Positions 47,502-56,559 of a stretch of 64,000 nucleotides of DNA are shown here, one piece after another (within the stretch, counting starts at the first letter, position 1; every line of letters starts with the position of its first letter). Below the pieces are notes generated by a model that was given only the letters and a program-made list of their open reading frames with translations, ran no database searches and was not told the origin of the DNA. The DNA lies in contig NZ_JABEPP010000001.1 in the NCBI RefSeq assembly GCF_013044135.1, forward strand, positions 620,001 to 684,000, written 5' to 3'. Source of the stretch: Enterovirga aerilata (GTDB lineage: Bacteria; Pseudomonadota; Alphaproteobacteria; Rhizobiales; Beijerinckiaceae). The position numbers and the translations under genes are program-made.

Positions 47502-48119
47502 TCACCCCGCGATCCTCTCGCCGACTCGGTCCGGCCAGCGCTCGAGGATGCGGCTCTCGATGCGGTCGCGGTACACGGTCGTGAGCTGGGCGAACCCGCC
47601 GACCTTTGCGGGCTCTGCCACGTGCTGTCGCCGGAGGATGGCCAAGCCGGCCTCGATCGCGTTCATGGCCCCAAGCCGGTCGACAGAGACCGCCGGCGTG
47701 ATGACGCACTCCTGGAGCTCCGCTAGCTGCCCAGCCGGGCAGACGCCGGGGATCTCGTGCGTGCTGAACATGAGCGTGACGAACCGCTGGCCCTGCTCTG
47801 ACCAGCCGGCGACCGTGTGGTCCGACCGGTGCACCTTTCCGGCGAACCGCTCCGCGAGCGCTTCCAGACGATCACCGACGGTGGGAACGAGCGTCGGGAG
47901 GGCCGCCACTATCTCCTCGACGCTGCTCAGCGTGTTGAGTTCGAAGAAGACGCTCGCTGTAAGCTCAACCTGCCCCCGGCCGACATAGACCGCCCTGGCC
48001 TGCGGGATTGGAAAGGCTTTCCCCATCCGGCCGACCGCGGCGCCTTCGGGGGTCGCCATCAGCCCGTCCGTGAATACGTGAACGGCATCGGTCGTCCGAA
48101 TGACGTTGACCGCGGTCAC
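47502..48119 (-). CDS. Hypothetical phage tail-module protein
   Basis: A 205-residue protein at the end of the tail transcript. The segment DAVHVFTDGLMATPEG resembles N-terminal regions of Ntn-hydrolase-like folds, but I cannot name the family. GTG 48119 follows AAGGAG at 7 bp. It overlaps the small hydrophobic frame upstream. Confidence 0.65.
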   Translation of the reverse strand: MTAVNVIRTTDAVHVFTDGLMATPEGAAVGRMGKAFPIPQARAVYVGRGQVELTASVFFELNTLSSVEEIVAALPTLVPTVGDRLEALAERFAGKVHRSDHTVAGWSEQGQRFVTLMFSTHEIPGVCPAGQLAELQECVITPAVSVDRLGAMNAIEAGLAILRRQHVAEPAKVGGFAQLTTVYRDRIESRILERWPDRVGERIAG

Positions 48120-48270
48120 AGGGCAGCTCCTTCAGATTCAGGCCGGTCGGGATCGCTGGGGTTAGGAGTCCGCTGACCGTGAGCCCGGGGATGATCGTGG
48201 TCGCGCCAAGGCTTCCGAGGCCAGCCGCACCGAGACCGGCGCCAACGAGTGGTCCGACAAGAAAGGGCAT
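47965..48270 (-). CDS. Small hydrophobic protein, overlapping the next gene
   Basis: A 101-residue frame whose first 50 residues (MPFLVGPLVGAGLGAAGLG...) are Gly- and Leu-rich and hydrophobic. The last 50 share 155 bp with the next gene in another frame and look random. The ATG overlaps the tape measure stop (TGATG), which suggests coupled translation. The true product may be shorter. Confidence 0.4.
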   Translation of the reverse strand: MPFLVGPLVGAGLGAAGLGSLGATTIIPGLTVSGLLTPAIPTGLNLKELPCDRGQRHSDDRCRSRIHGRADGDPRRRRGRPDGESLSNPAGQGGLCRPGAG

Positions 48271-51200
48271 CAGCCGAACCTCCTGTCCCACACGCGACCC
48301 ATGTTCCCGAAATTCCTCTGGATGTGCCGGACCGTCTCCTCGTTACCCTGGCGGATCGCAGCGAGGATCTGCTCGGGGGTGTAGCCCTGGGCGGGCTGCA
48401 CGTTGATCGGTGCCTGGTTGATGGTGATCGGCGCCCCGCCGCCTCCGCCGGTGTTCACCGGCATGGGGACATTCATCGAGACCGGGATCGAGCGTCCGTC
48501 CGGGAGGGGGACGACGGCTTCGTTCATCTGGCCTTCGCCGATGATGTTGACGAAGGGCTGCCCGGCTTGCGCGATCCCGCCCTTCGCCATGTAGCGGAGA
48601 GGCATCGGGCCATCCGGCGTCAGGACGTTCCCGTTCGCGCTCCAAGACGCACCGGCGGCGTCGATGAACGGCGCACTGCCTCCGCCGCCTCCGAAGAGGC
48701 TTCCGAACAGGTTGCCAAGCCCGAACCCGCCTCCGCCCCCGCTGCCGATCGCGACTTGGCTCAGCTTCGATCCGAAAGCGTCGAGACCGGAGCCGAACGA
48801 GCCGAGGCCGCTGGTCGCCTCGGTGGCACTCGAGGAGAGCGTGGAGAGGCTTTGCGTCGCCTGTTCGGTCGAGCGGGTGATGCCTTCCCAGTTCCCGATC
48901 CCGGAATTGCGGGCCCCGTACCAAGGCCCCCAGCCGCCGCTCCTCGCCTGGTCGAGTGCGAAATCGGTCTGCTGGCGCCACGTCGAGGGATCGCGCACGT
49001 TGATCCCGCGGGACAGTGCCGTGTTGCCGAGCCCGCCTCCGGTGAAGAGCTGCCAGGGTCCGAACGAGCGGCCCTGGTCGCCAATGGTCCCGGTCGGATT
49101 CGATTGCGTCAGGCCTTCCGAGCGCGCGACCCGGAGCGCGATGTCGGGATCGATGCCCCGCATAGCCGCGGCTTGGCGGATATAGCCCGCGACCTCCGAA
49201 TAGCTGGCCGAAGCTCCGCCGCCGAACTTGGAGGAGTCCAGGATCTGGGAAGCGCCCGGGATCAGGTTCTGCCCGGAGCCCCCAATGCCCGGCAGACCGC
49301 CGGTCCCGATGCCTCCGTTCACCACCACCGACGCGGCGTTGACCGTCATGGACGCCGTCGTGGACTGCGCCAGCGGGTTCGGCAGCTTGATCCCGCTCGC
49401 GTCGCCGAAGATGCGCGAGATCCAATCGCCGGTCGCGCCGCCGCCTGGCTTCCCGAACTGGCCTAGCAGCCCCTCGGTGAGCGGGCGGGAGATCAGCCGA
49501 TCGAACATCTGATCGGTCTGCCGGCCAAGCGAGTTCACGATCCCTTCGAGCGGGCTCTTGCCCTGCCGAACGTCAGAGAACGCCCCCGTGAGCAGCCCGC
49601 TCGTGCTGGAGCGCAGCTCGTCCATGCCGCCGACGACATTCTGTTGAACGCGGCGAAGCTCTTCCTGAGCCGCTGCTGCCTTGCCCGCGGCGGCCGCGAG
49701 CTGATCGAGCCGCGCCGAGTAGTCGGACAGATCGGTGATGCCTCGCCGCGTGAGGTCGTTCACAAGCTCCTGACGAGCGGCCATGGCAGCCGCGGCCTCG
49801 GTGCTCAGCGTGAAGCCGTCGCGCTGAACCCGGAGGGCGGAGACCTGCTCGTTGATCCGGGTCGCGGCGTCCCGGAGCGGCACGTCGATCTGCTCGCGCC
49901 GGAACGTCGCCTGCTCCAGACCCTTCGCGACGTTGAGGCCTCCGATGATGCGCTGATCGCCGCCCGCCGCCTTCGCGAGGTCCCGGTACTTCTGCTCGAT
50001 CTGGGCAAGGCCGCGCTCGTAGGGGAGAAGCCCGGCAGCGTCGAAGGCGTCCTGTGCCGCCTTCCGGAGCTCATAGGCCGCGGTCCCGCCTGCCTTGAGC
50101 TTCTCCTCGATCTGCGCCAGTCCGGCCCGGGCGCGCTCGATATCCGGAAGGTTGGTGGCGTCCTTCAGTGCCCGGCCGAATGCCGCCGCATCTCCGGCAA
50201 GCTCGTCCAACTCCCGACCGCCCGGGAACATGCGATCGAGCACGCCGAGCGCCCGGGTCGACGCATCCCGATTCAGCTGATCGATCTCCCGCTGCATCGC
50301 CAGCGCGGATTGCCGCCGGCGCTGCTCCTGAACGTCGGAGAGATCCTGCGTTGTCTGCTCGACCTGCCGCGGCGTCATCGTCCGATAGGAGGGCACCTGC
50401 GCCCGGATCTGCGGGTCATCCAGCCCCATGGCCCGGAGCGCCTCGACGAGGTCCGGCTCCGTGGACGTGTCATTGCTCCGGAGCCGCTGCTGCAGCTGCG
50501 CCGCGCGCTCCTGGAGCGTGGGCTGCGCCAGCGCGCGACCGATTGCGTCCGCGGCGTTCGAGGCGCTGTTCTTCACCGCGTCCCAGGCCTGCGCCCAGGC
50601 GGAGGTCTGCTCCGTCACCTTGAGCAGCGACGGCACGAGCGCGGCGTAGAGCGTGCGCTGCGCCCCGAGCGTGTCGCCCATGGCCTGTTGCCGGCGGATG
50701 GCGTCGAGCGTGGTCCCGCTCAGGAACCCCAGCCGAGCGTTGAGCTGCTCGGCCCCCTTGGTCGGGTCCGCGAAGGCCCGGGCGAGATCGGTGTTCGCCT
50801 GCTCGAGATCCTGGCCCGTGGTGACCGCGTAGTCTCGCGCGACCCGAACGAGGTCACCGAACATCGCGCCCCCGACTTTCCCTGTCCGGGCGTACTCCGC
50901 CTGCATCGAACGGGCGGCGGAGATCGAGACGCTGCCGGCCGCAGCCGTCGCGAGCGCGGTCTGGTTGATGCTGTCCCGGGTGGCGCCGGTCGCCCGCCCT
51001 ATTCCGGCGACAGAGCGCTCCACATCTCGTTGCTGCGTCTCGTAGCGATCCCAGGCTGCGGCGGAAGCGATCGCCGCGGCCCCGACTGCGGCCACGGATC
51101 CCACCAGCGCAGTGGTCGGGTTGATCAGCCCGAGCGCGCTCTGCCCGGCCTGCTTGAGCCCTGCGGCGATTCCGCCCTGGCCCGCGAGAGCCTCGTAGAT

Positions 51201-51689
51201 TTGCGGCCCCTGCTGGCTGAGCACCGTGAACGGGTTCTGACCGCCTTGAAGCGACGCGACGACATCGAACAGCTGCGATCGGAGGTTTCCGACTTGGTGT
51301 GCCGCGAGCCCCGAGCTCCGGGCGAAATTCTCGTTCGCCTGAGCGGCTACCCCGTATTTCTGCGCCGCCAGGCCGAGCAGCCGGTCCCGCTCCCGCATGT
51401 CGACAAGGCCTTGACCGGCCGCGCGGGCAAGGCGGGTCTCCACCTCAGCGTACCGCGCCTGCGAGCGGTGAACCTCGTCCACAGTCCGCCTGAGCCGCTC
51501 CAGGTCGTTGACGGCGCTCGTCTGCCGACGCGCGGACGTTTCGCTAACCTGCCCCATCGTGCCGGCGCTGCGCGCGACGGCCTCTTGCGCCTGATCGAGG
51601 CGGTTAAGGTCGCTCGCAAGCTTGTCGACCCCCTGCGAGCTGCCTCGAATGACGAGCTCGCGGATGACGGTCTGCTGCTGGGCGGACAA
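48270..51689 (-). CDS. Phage tail tape measure protein with lytic-transglycosylase-like domain
   Basis: A 1139-residue protein, the longest in the window. The first 800 residues are helical with Ala/Gln-rich coiled-coil segments and two short hydrophobic stretches, as in lambda gpH-type tape measures that set tail length. Residues about 825-930 (AAAMRGIDPDIALRVARSEG, QGRSFGPWQLF) form a transglycosylase-like domain with the catalytic Glu in RSEG, for crossing peptidoglycan. The Gly-rich C-terminus follows. Its reading frame is intact. Confidence 0.9.
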   Translation of the reverse strand: MSAQQQTVIRELVIRGSSQGVDKLASDLNRLDQAQEAVARSAGTMGQVSETSARRQTSAVNDLERLRRTVDEVHRSQARYAEVETRLARAAGQGLVDMRERDRLLGLAAQKYGVAAQANENFARSSGLAAHQVGNLRSQLFDVVASLQGGQNPFTVLSQQGPQIYEALAGQGGIAAGLKQAGQSALGLINPTTALVGSVAAVGAAAIASAAAWDRYETQQRDVERSVAGIGRATGATRDSINQTALATAAAGSVSISAARSMQAEYARTGKVGGAMFGDLVRVARDYAVTTGQDLEQANTDLARAFADPTKGAEQLNARLGFLSGTTLDAIRRQQAMGDTLGAQRTLYAALVPSLLKVTEQTSAWAQAWDAVKNSASNAADAIGRALAQPTLQERAAQLQQRLRSNDTSTEPDLVEALRAMGLDDPQIRAQVPSYRTMTPRQVEQTTQDLSDVQEQRRRQSALAMQREIDQLNRDASTRALGVLDRMFPGGRELDELAGDAAAFGRALKDATNLPDIERARAGLAQIEEKLKAGGTAAYELRKAAQDAFDAAGLLPYERGLAQIEQKYRDLAKAAGGDQRIIGGLNVAKGLEQATFRREQIDVPLRDAATRINEQVSALRVQRDGFTLSTEAAAAMAARQELVNDLTRRGITDLSDYSARLDQLAAAAGKAAAAQEELRRVQQNVVGGMDELRSSTSGLLTGAFSDVRQGKSPLEGIVNSLGRQTDQMFDRLISRPLTEGLLGQFGKPGGGATGDWISRIFGDASGIKLPNPLAQSTTASMTVNAASVVVNGGIGTGGLPGIGGSGQNLIPGASQILDSSKFGGGASASYSEVAGYIRQAAAMRGIDPDIALRVARSEGLTQSNPTGTIGDQGRSFGPWQLFTGGGLGNTALSRGINVRDPSTWRQQTDFALDQARSGGWGPWYGARNSGIGNWEGITRSTEQATQSLSTLSSSATEATSGLGSFGSGLDAFGSKLSQVAIGSGGGGGFGLGNLFGSLFGGGGGSAPFIDAAGASWSANGNVLTPDGPMPLRYMAKGGIAQAGQPFVNIIGEGQMNEAVVPLPDGRSIPVSMNVPMPVNTGGGGGAPITINQAPINVQPAQGYTPEQILAAIRQGNEETVRHIQRNFGNMGRVWDRRFG

Positions 51690-51698
51690 GATGCGCTC

Positions 51699-51992
51699 CT
51701 AGTTCGGCAGGCCGGAGAGGGTGGCGTCGAGCAGCGGCTGGGCGCCGCCGAGTCGCTCTTTCAACGTCCAGAGGGCGCCCAACCGGAACGCATCCAGGTC
51801 CGCGTCGCTGGCGCCGCGGGCCCGAAGCCCAGGTTCGGCCCGGATCACCTCGACCAGCGCATCCTCAAGGATCTGTGCGACCTGCAGCGGCGTCGGCGAT
51901 GCCGGCAGAGCGGCAACGGCCGCGATCATACCCTGCGCGACCTGCTCGGCACGGGCCTGCCCCTGCGCGATCATCTCGGCGAGCGATGGCAT
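51699..51992 (-). CDS. Small tail-assembly-like phage protein
   Basis: A 97-residue helical protein starting MPSLAEMIAQGQARAEQ, placed 9 bp before the tape measure gene where tail assembly chaperones usually lie. No family is recognised with certainty and no frameshift site is evident. Confidence 0.55.
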   Translation of the reverse strand: MPSLAEMIAQGQARAEQVAQGMIAAVAALPASPTPLQVAQILEDALVEVIRAEPGLRARGASDADLDAFRLGALWTLKERLGGAQPLLDATLSGLPN

Positions 51993-52120
51993 TTAGAGCT
52001 CCGTCGTGGAGAAGGGTTGCCGGCCGCGCCCGAACCCCATCGGGCCGCCGGCTTCTCGGCTGTTTCAGGCCACCTGCCGAGTGGGCCAGGCGCGGGATGG
52101 AGGCGCCCGCGCCGGTCTCG

Positions 52121-53362
52121 TCAGCTCGCGGAAACCAGCAGGAGCTTGATCGCCTCAGAGTTGGCTAGCCCGCCCCCGACGCGCTTGTACGCGTAGAACA
52201 TCACGTAGGGCTTCGCGCTGAACGGGTCCCGCAGCCACTTGATGCCCGCCCGGTCCACGATGATGTAGCCGAGCTTGAAGTTGCCGAAGGCGATCGGCAC
52301 TGCTCCCGCGACAACGTCGGGCATGTCCTCGCTGAAGGTGACAGGGTAGTTCAGCAGCATCGGCGGCGCCCCGGCGATCATGCTGTCGCGCCAGATATAC
52401 GCTCCGCTCGAGTCCTTCAGCTTGTCGATCCTCGCGGCCGTGTTCGTGTTCATGAGCCAGCCGGCCCCTTGCCTATAGGGAGCACGCAGCGACCAGGTGA
52501 GATCCTTGAGGCCGTCGGCCGTGATCTCCGTCGCATGTCCGCTGGGGACCGTCTGAAGCGAGGACCAGGGACGCGAGCCGTCCTTTTGCGCGCTGGTCCC
52601 GTAACTCAGGAAGCCGCGGGGCTTCTTGACGCCGTCGCCCGTCACGAAGGACGCGCCCTCCGTTCGCCCGAACCGGTCGCTGATCTTGCCCTCGAGCCAG
52701 CCGCCAATGTCGAAGCCGGAATCGTCGAGCAGCCGCTGAGTGACCTTCGGGTTCGCATAGATCTCCTCCAGCGGGATCCGGAGAATGCCGACCTGCGGGG
52801 TGCTGGTCTCGGGACGGGACTCGGTCTCGCCGACCCACGTGGCGCCGACATCGTCCAGGTCCAGCGGCTCCTCGAAAGCGTCCCCCTGCGTGATGGTCTC
52901 TACGCGTGCCAGCTGACGCATGGGCGTGGTGTCGAAGAGCCTCTTCGTCATCCGGCTGGAAAGGACCGGGTGCACGAGGAAGCCGCCATCCGGATCCGAG
53001 CCAACGCTCATCGCCTTCAGCTCGGCGTCGTCGCCGCGGCGGGCGAAGGTTGCGAGGGCCTTGTGCTCGGCCGAGGCGTCGCCGGCCTTCATGTCAACGG
53101 ACCCCGGGCGGTTCAGGCGCTTCTCGAAGCCGTCGAGACGGTCGCCGTGGGCCTGCAGCTGCGTGTCGAACTCGCCCAGCCGGGCGCCGGTCCGTTCGAG
53201 CAGCCCTTTCACCTCACCGTGATGCGCGGAGAACTGGCGCGAGAGCTCGGCCAGATCCGCCCCGCTCTCACGCGGAGCGTCGAGTACGGGCCGGGGCCCG
53301 ACGGATGCGGAGAAGATGCGTGCGGCCGAAGCGCCGCCGAGAACCATGTCACGAGTGTTCAT
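52121..53362 (-). CDS. HK97-family major capsid protein
   Basis: A 413-residue capsid precursor. Residues 1-115 are a helical scaffolding (delta) domain that the protease removes, and the mature fold begins near MSVGSDPDGGFLVHP. Further markers are GEGAS-like ATWVGETESRPET and the C-terminal YAYKRVGGGLANSEAIKLL. Its start overlaps the protease stop (ATGA). A connector and tail tube gene would be expected downstream but only a 128-bp gap precedes the 51992 gene. Confidence 0.92.
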   Translation of the reverse strand: MNTRDMVLGGASAARIFSASVGPRPVLDAPRESGADLAELSRQFSAHHGEVKGLLERTGARLGEFDTQLQAHGDRLDGFEKRLNRPGSVDMKAGDASAEHKALATFARRGDDAELKAMSVGSDPDGGFLVHPVLSSRMTKRLFDTTPMRQLARVETITQGDAFEEPLDLDDVGATWVGETESRPETSTPQVGILRIPLEEIYANPKVTQRLLDDSGFDIGGWLEGKISDRFGRTEGASFVTGDGVKKPRGFLSYGTSAQKDGSRPWSSLQTVPSGHATEITADGLKDLTWSLRAPYRQGAGWLMNTNTAARIDKLKDSSGAYIWRDSMIAGAPPMLLNYPVTFSEDMPDVVAGAVPIAFGNFKLGYIIVDRAGIKWLRDPFSAKPYVMFYAYKRVGGGLANSEAIKLLLVSAS

Positions 53363-54114
53363 GCGGTGAACCCTTTCAGGGAGCTCAGAGAGCGAAGATC
53401 GGCGAGAGCCGCGCCGACGGCGTCAGCCGCCGCAGTGAGGGCGGGATCCGGGGTGTTAGGTTCGGAACGGGAAAGGCCGGACCATCCGGCCGCGGTGAGC
53501 CGCTTCGCCTCCGCCCGGGAAAAGCCGGCCCGGTGCAGGAAGCGCTCAAGGTCCGCCGGTGAGGCGATCGACTTCACATTGTCGACGAGCGCCTGGTCGT
53601 TCATCCCGAAGAGCACGACGGAGACCTCGAAGAGGTCGAGGCGCTTGATGGTGCGGTAAGGTTCGGAGGGCTTGGTGCCGAGGGTGAATTCCTTCACCCG
53701 GTAGCCGATCGACAGACCGTCGAGCTCCCCGGCCTTCATTGCTTCATGTACGGCGCGGCCACGGTCGGTATCGAGCCCGAGAAGCCGGCCCTCGACGTAG
53801 AGGCCCTTTGTGTCCTCGCTCATGCCCGTCCATTGGCCGAGCGGAATCGCGTCCATGGCCGATCCGCCGAACAGGCCGGGCCCATGCTGTAGGAGCATCT
53901 TCGGCAGCTTGCCGCGAGCCTTCCACTCGCGAAGGGTCTGCGCGAACGCGCCCTTGGCGATGACGTCGCCGCCGAAGTCCTCGTGGTTGAACACGGAACC
54001 GTAGCCGCTGAACGTGCCCTCGGCCGCGCCGGAGGCGAACTTGACCTCCAGGCCGAGCGACATCCGGCCCATCGGCTCGGTCGCGGAACGCTTCGTTTCG
54101 TCAGGAAATGACAA
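53359..54114 (-). CDS. HK97-family prohead protease
   Basis: A 251-residue serine protease that matures the capsid. The typical blocks FSGYGSVFNHEDFGGDVI, KMLLQHGPG (catalytic His) and AGELDGLSIGY (catalytic Ser) are present. It is coupled to the capsid gene. No portal gene lies upstream; the next 201 bp hold no gene. Confidence 0.9.
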   Translation of the reverse strand: MSFPDETKRSATEPMGRMSLGLEVKFASGAAEGTFSGYGSVFNHEDFGGDVIAKGAFAQTLREWKARGKLPKMLLQHGPGLFGGSAMDAIPLGQWTGMSEDTKGLYVEGRLLGLDTDRGRAVHEAMKAGELDGLSIGYRVKEFTLGTKPSEPYRTIKRLDLFEVSVVLFGMNDQALVDNVKSIASPADLERFLHRAGFSRAEAKRLTAAGWSGLSRSEPNTPDPALTAAADAVGAALADLRSLSSLKGFTA

Positions 54115-54315
54115 GGGCCACCTGCATGCGCGAAAGCGATCGGGCGAAGTGCCCGTTCAAGCCCTGCGAGAGCCGCCATCACGGCGGACTGCTAGGTGAC
54201 CTTCTGAACCGTCCAGCCCGCATCACGCGGGTGGCAGTCCGTTCGGATCACCTATGAATGTAGACGGATCGATAGCCGTCGTAAATTAATGTGATCTGCG
54301 GCGGGCCGTCGCGGC

Positions 54316-54582
54316 CTAGTGCTTCAACACGGACGCGATCGCACCGGGATCTGCAGCGTCGTCCTCGACGAGCTTCGCCAACTCGCGCAGCATCTCTGCC
54401 ACTCCCTCGCGGGATACGCCTTCGGTGAAGAGGATATCCGCGGCCTGGAACATCAGCGCGGCGCCGAGTTCAATTGGGGGCTGACCCATCTTCCGCCACT
54501 TCCCGACGATCATCGCCGCGTAGTCAGTCGCGAGGTCGCCTGGGGCTTCGTCATCCTGCTCAAAGCCTACGTCTTGGCTCAT
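54316..54582 (-). CDS. Small hypothetical phage protein
   Basis: An 88-residue acidic, helical protein (MSQDVGFEQDDEAPGDL start). ATG 54582 follows AGAGGAG at 7 bp, which fixes the start. Function unknown. It lies 201 bp before the protease and reads the same way. Confidence 0.65.
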   Translation of the reverse strand: MSQDVGFEQDDEAPGDLATDYAAMIVGKWRKMGQPPIELGAALMFQAADILFTEGVSREGVAEMLRELAKLVEDDAADPGAIASVLKH

Positions 54583-54839
54583 CGTAATGCTCCTCTGAAA
54601 ATGCGATTTTTGTCCAATTACTTCCCGCCCTTCTGGGGCGAGATTTCCGTTGCGCAGCAAGGCTTTGGCGCGCGTCCACTTTCCAGTCGCTCGCTTGCGA
54701 AAACTGGTTTTCTGCGCAATAATTCCAGTTCTCAGGCACCTGAAATTTCGCCTCGCGCCGGAAAATAAATGCGCGTGGGACCCCGTGCGGTGGGGCGTCC
54801 TACCAGCGCGGGAACTTCTGCTCCCCCTACCCCCCTCGG

Positions 54840-55181
54840 TCACTGCCGCCTCCCGGGCGCGTCGTGGCTCCCGTCGACGAGGAAGGCTCGCTCGGCATCG
54901 AGACCAGCGCTGAAGCCGACGCGAGCTTGGGCAAGCCAGATGTCCCGCTCGTCCTCGCTGAGACCGAGAACCTGACGGCGATGATCAGCGGCCGTGCGCA
55001 TTGCGCGCTCCGCACGCTCGTTGATGGCGGCGAGCTGCGCCTGGGCGTCCTTCGCAACGATCGGGATTCGCTGGATGGCGGTGACGGTGAAGCTGGCGAT
55101 GTCTCGGCCGAAGCGGTCGGGATCAGCCGTTGGATCAGGGGTAGGGGCTTGCACTGGCGCGCGCCGGCGTGGATCAGGCAT
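54840..55181 (-). CDS. Hypothetical phage protein
   Basis: A 113-residue protein with a Pro-rich N-terminus (MPDPRRRAPVQAPTPDP) and a helical remainder (DAQAQLAAINERAERAMRTA). ATG 55181 follows GGAGG at 7 bp. Function unknown. It is divergent from the gene at 55210. Confidence 0.6.
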   Translation of the reverse strand: MPDPRRRAPVQAPTPDPTADPDRFGRDIASFTVTAIQRIPIVAKDAQAQLAAINERAERAMRTAADHRRQVLGLSEDERDIWLAQARVGFSAGLDAERAFLVDGSHDAPGRRQ

Positions 55182-55209
55182 AGTGATCCTCCGAGGTAAG
55201 GCGAGAAGA

Positions 55210-55422
55210 ATGAACGAGCGACGTGGTGTGCCGTCTCTGGTGAACTTCGAGGGGACGACCGTCGGAGAGTTGATCGACTTCCTTCGCGAGTATCCGCCCG
55301 ACATGGGAGTCGTGTTCCAGGACGACGCGATCCTGGTCACGAAAGCAAAGGCCGGCTACATCATCCTTCGACTTGATGACCGAGCTGACTACGCCGACGC
55401 ACCACCGCCCTACCAGGGATAG
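55210..55422 (+). CDS. Small hypothetical protein
   Basis: A 70-residue acidic protein with a helical stretch TTVGELIDFLREYPPDMG and a beta-like C-terminus. Function unknown. A weak GA-rich stretch precedes ATG 55210. Confidence 0.55.
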   Translation: MNERRGVPSLVNFEGTTVGELIDFLREYPPDMGVVFQDDAILVTKAKAGYIILRLDDRADYADAPPPYQG

Positions 55423-55446
55423 TCGGGATCGAGAGCCAATCGAACT

Positions 55447-55947
55447 ATGTCGTTGAGGCGCCACACAGACCATGGGAAGTGGTCCGAGGCGAAGGTTCCG
55501 CACCGAGGCTGGAGTTGCATTTACGACGACGATCTTGGGGAGCCATCGCAGCTTTGCGAGATGTGCGAATCGGCAGAGGTGCGCTTCGTTCATTACATGC
55601 AGCACCCGGAGTACCCCGACGTCTTGGGCGTCGGCTGCGTCTGTGCCGAGCGCATGGAAGAGGACTACACGCGCCCGAGGGAGCGCGAGCGACGCCTCAA
55701 GAATGTCGCCAGGCGGCGGGCGGCTTGGCGTGGACGTGAGTGGCACCGTTCCGCCAAGGGCAATCCGTATGTGAATGTGAACGGCTTCAACCTGACCCTC
55801 TATGAGGCCGCGCGGGGCTGGCGTGTGTCGGTGGCGAACCGTGCGACCGGAGCCTCTCAGAAGGGCAAGAAGCTGTTCCCTGATCTGGCCGCCGCTCAGG
55901 CGGCGGCATTCGAGGCACTGATCTGGGCCGAACAGAACCTCCCGTGA
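55447..55947 (+). CDS. Hypothetical phage protein with cysteine pairs
   Basis: A 166-residue protein. CEMC and CVCAE, about 25 residues apart, could hold a zinc ion, followed by a basic region RERERRLKNVARRRAAWRGRE. Proteins of this kind are seen on other mobile elements in this group, but their role is unknown. Confidence 0.65.
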   Translation: MSLRRHTDHGKWSEAKVPHRGWSCIYDDDLGEPSQLCEMCESAEVRFVHYMQHPEYPDVLGVGCVCAERMEEDYTRPRERERRLKNVARRRAAWRGREWHRSAKGNPYVNVNGFNLTLYEAARGWRVSVANRATGASQKGKKLFPDLAAAQAAAFEALIWAEQNLP

Positions 55948-56144
55948 TCGACGATTGTTGCCGCGATCTCGACCGCGACCTCTTCCGGCACGCCCACGTC
56001 GAGCGCCCGGCTCAGCACGGCCAGTGCCGTCGGTCGGATCCCCGCGTCGCGAAGATCGGCCAGGATCGCGGCCGCATGCTCTGCCACGTTCAGCCGCGGC
56101 ACGTAGGCCGGTGGTGGTCGGATCGGTTCGGCGATCGTCGGCAT
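55896..56144 (-). CDS. Small hypothetical protein
   Basis: An 82-residue protein with an Ala-rich helical core (AAAILADLRDAGIRPTALAVL). ATG 56144 follows GAGG at 8 bp. Its end overlaps the end of the convergent gene at 55447-55947 by 52 bp. It shares an operator-like region with the HU-like gene. Confidence 0.5.
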   Translation of the reverse strand: MPTIAEPIRPPPAYVPRLNVAEHAAAILADLRDAGIRPTALAVLSRALDVGVPEEVAVEIAATIVDHGRFCSAQISASNAAA

Positions 56145-56163
56145 GGCTGGTCCTCGACAACTC

Positions 56164-56190
56164 ACATCCATCATATATCGTTATGGATGT
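56164..56190. promoter_or_regulatory. Inverted repeat before the HU-like gene
   Basis: ACATCCAT (56164-56171) and ATGGATGT (56183-56190) form a perfect 8-bp inverted repeat around an AT-rich 11-bp spacer, in the 70-bp divergent region between 56144 and 56215. It is a candidate operator. Confidence 0.4.
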
Positions 56191-56214
56191 TGCCGTTATC
56201 GAGAGGCTTCCGTT

Positions 56215-56559
56215 ATGAACCTGCCGGACTTGATCGAAGCCATGGCGAAGGCGAGCGGCCGGCCTGAGGCAGAATGCCGACGGCACGCCAATGCGTTCAT
56301 CCAGGCCGTCAGGCTCGGGTTGCGCACCGATGGAGAGGTCGCGATCCGCTCGTTCGGCGCCTTTGTGGTCGACACATCCCCGGCGCGGCCGTGCAGGAAT
56401 TTCCAGACCGGCGAGCCGATGCTGTCCGAGCCGAAGCGCAAGATCAGGTTCAAGCCCGCGCCTGACGTCGAAACGGGCCCGCCGCATCCGTTCGGAGCGC
56501 ATCGGAAGAGGAGAGCGGGCGCGGATCATGCCGCCTCGCTCTCGGGCTCGAGCACCTGA
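56215..56559 (+). CDS. HU/IHF-family DNA-binding protein
   Basis: A 114-residue histone-like protein. MNLPDLIEAMAKASG is the helical dimer half, VAIRSFGAFVV the beta core, and PCRNFQTGEPM and RKIRFKPAP the DNA-contact arm and conserved end. A 20-residue tail extends beyond the usual 90-95 residues. SD GAGAGG lies 8 bp before ATG 56215. Phage HU-like proteins aid packaging, replication or integration. Confidence 0.85.
   Translation: MNLPDLIEAMAKASGRPEAECRRHANAFIQAVRLGLRTDGEVAIRSFGAFVVDTSPARPCRNFQTGEPMLSEPKRKIRFKPAPDVETGPPHPFGAHRKRRAGADHAASLSGSST

Noticed and set aside
49644-52196. An 850-residue plus-strand frame inside the phage tail region
   Set aside because: It lies antisense to the tape measure gene, which has a real transglycosylase-like domain and fits its neighbours.
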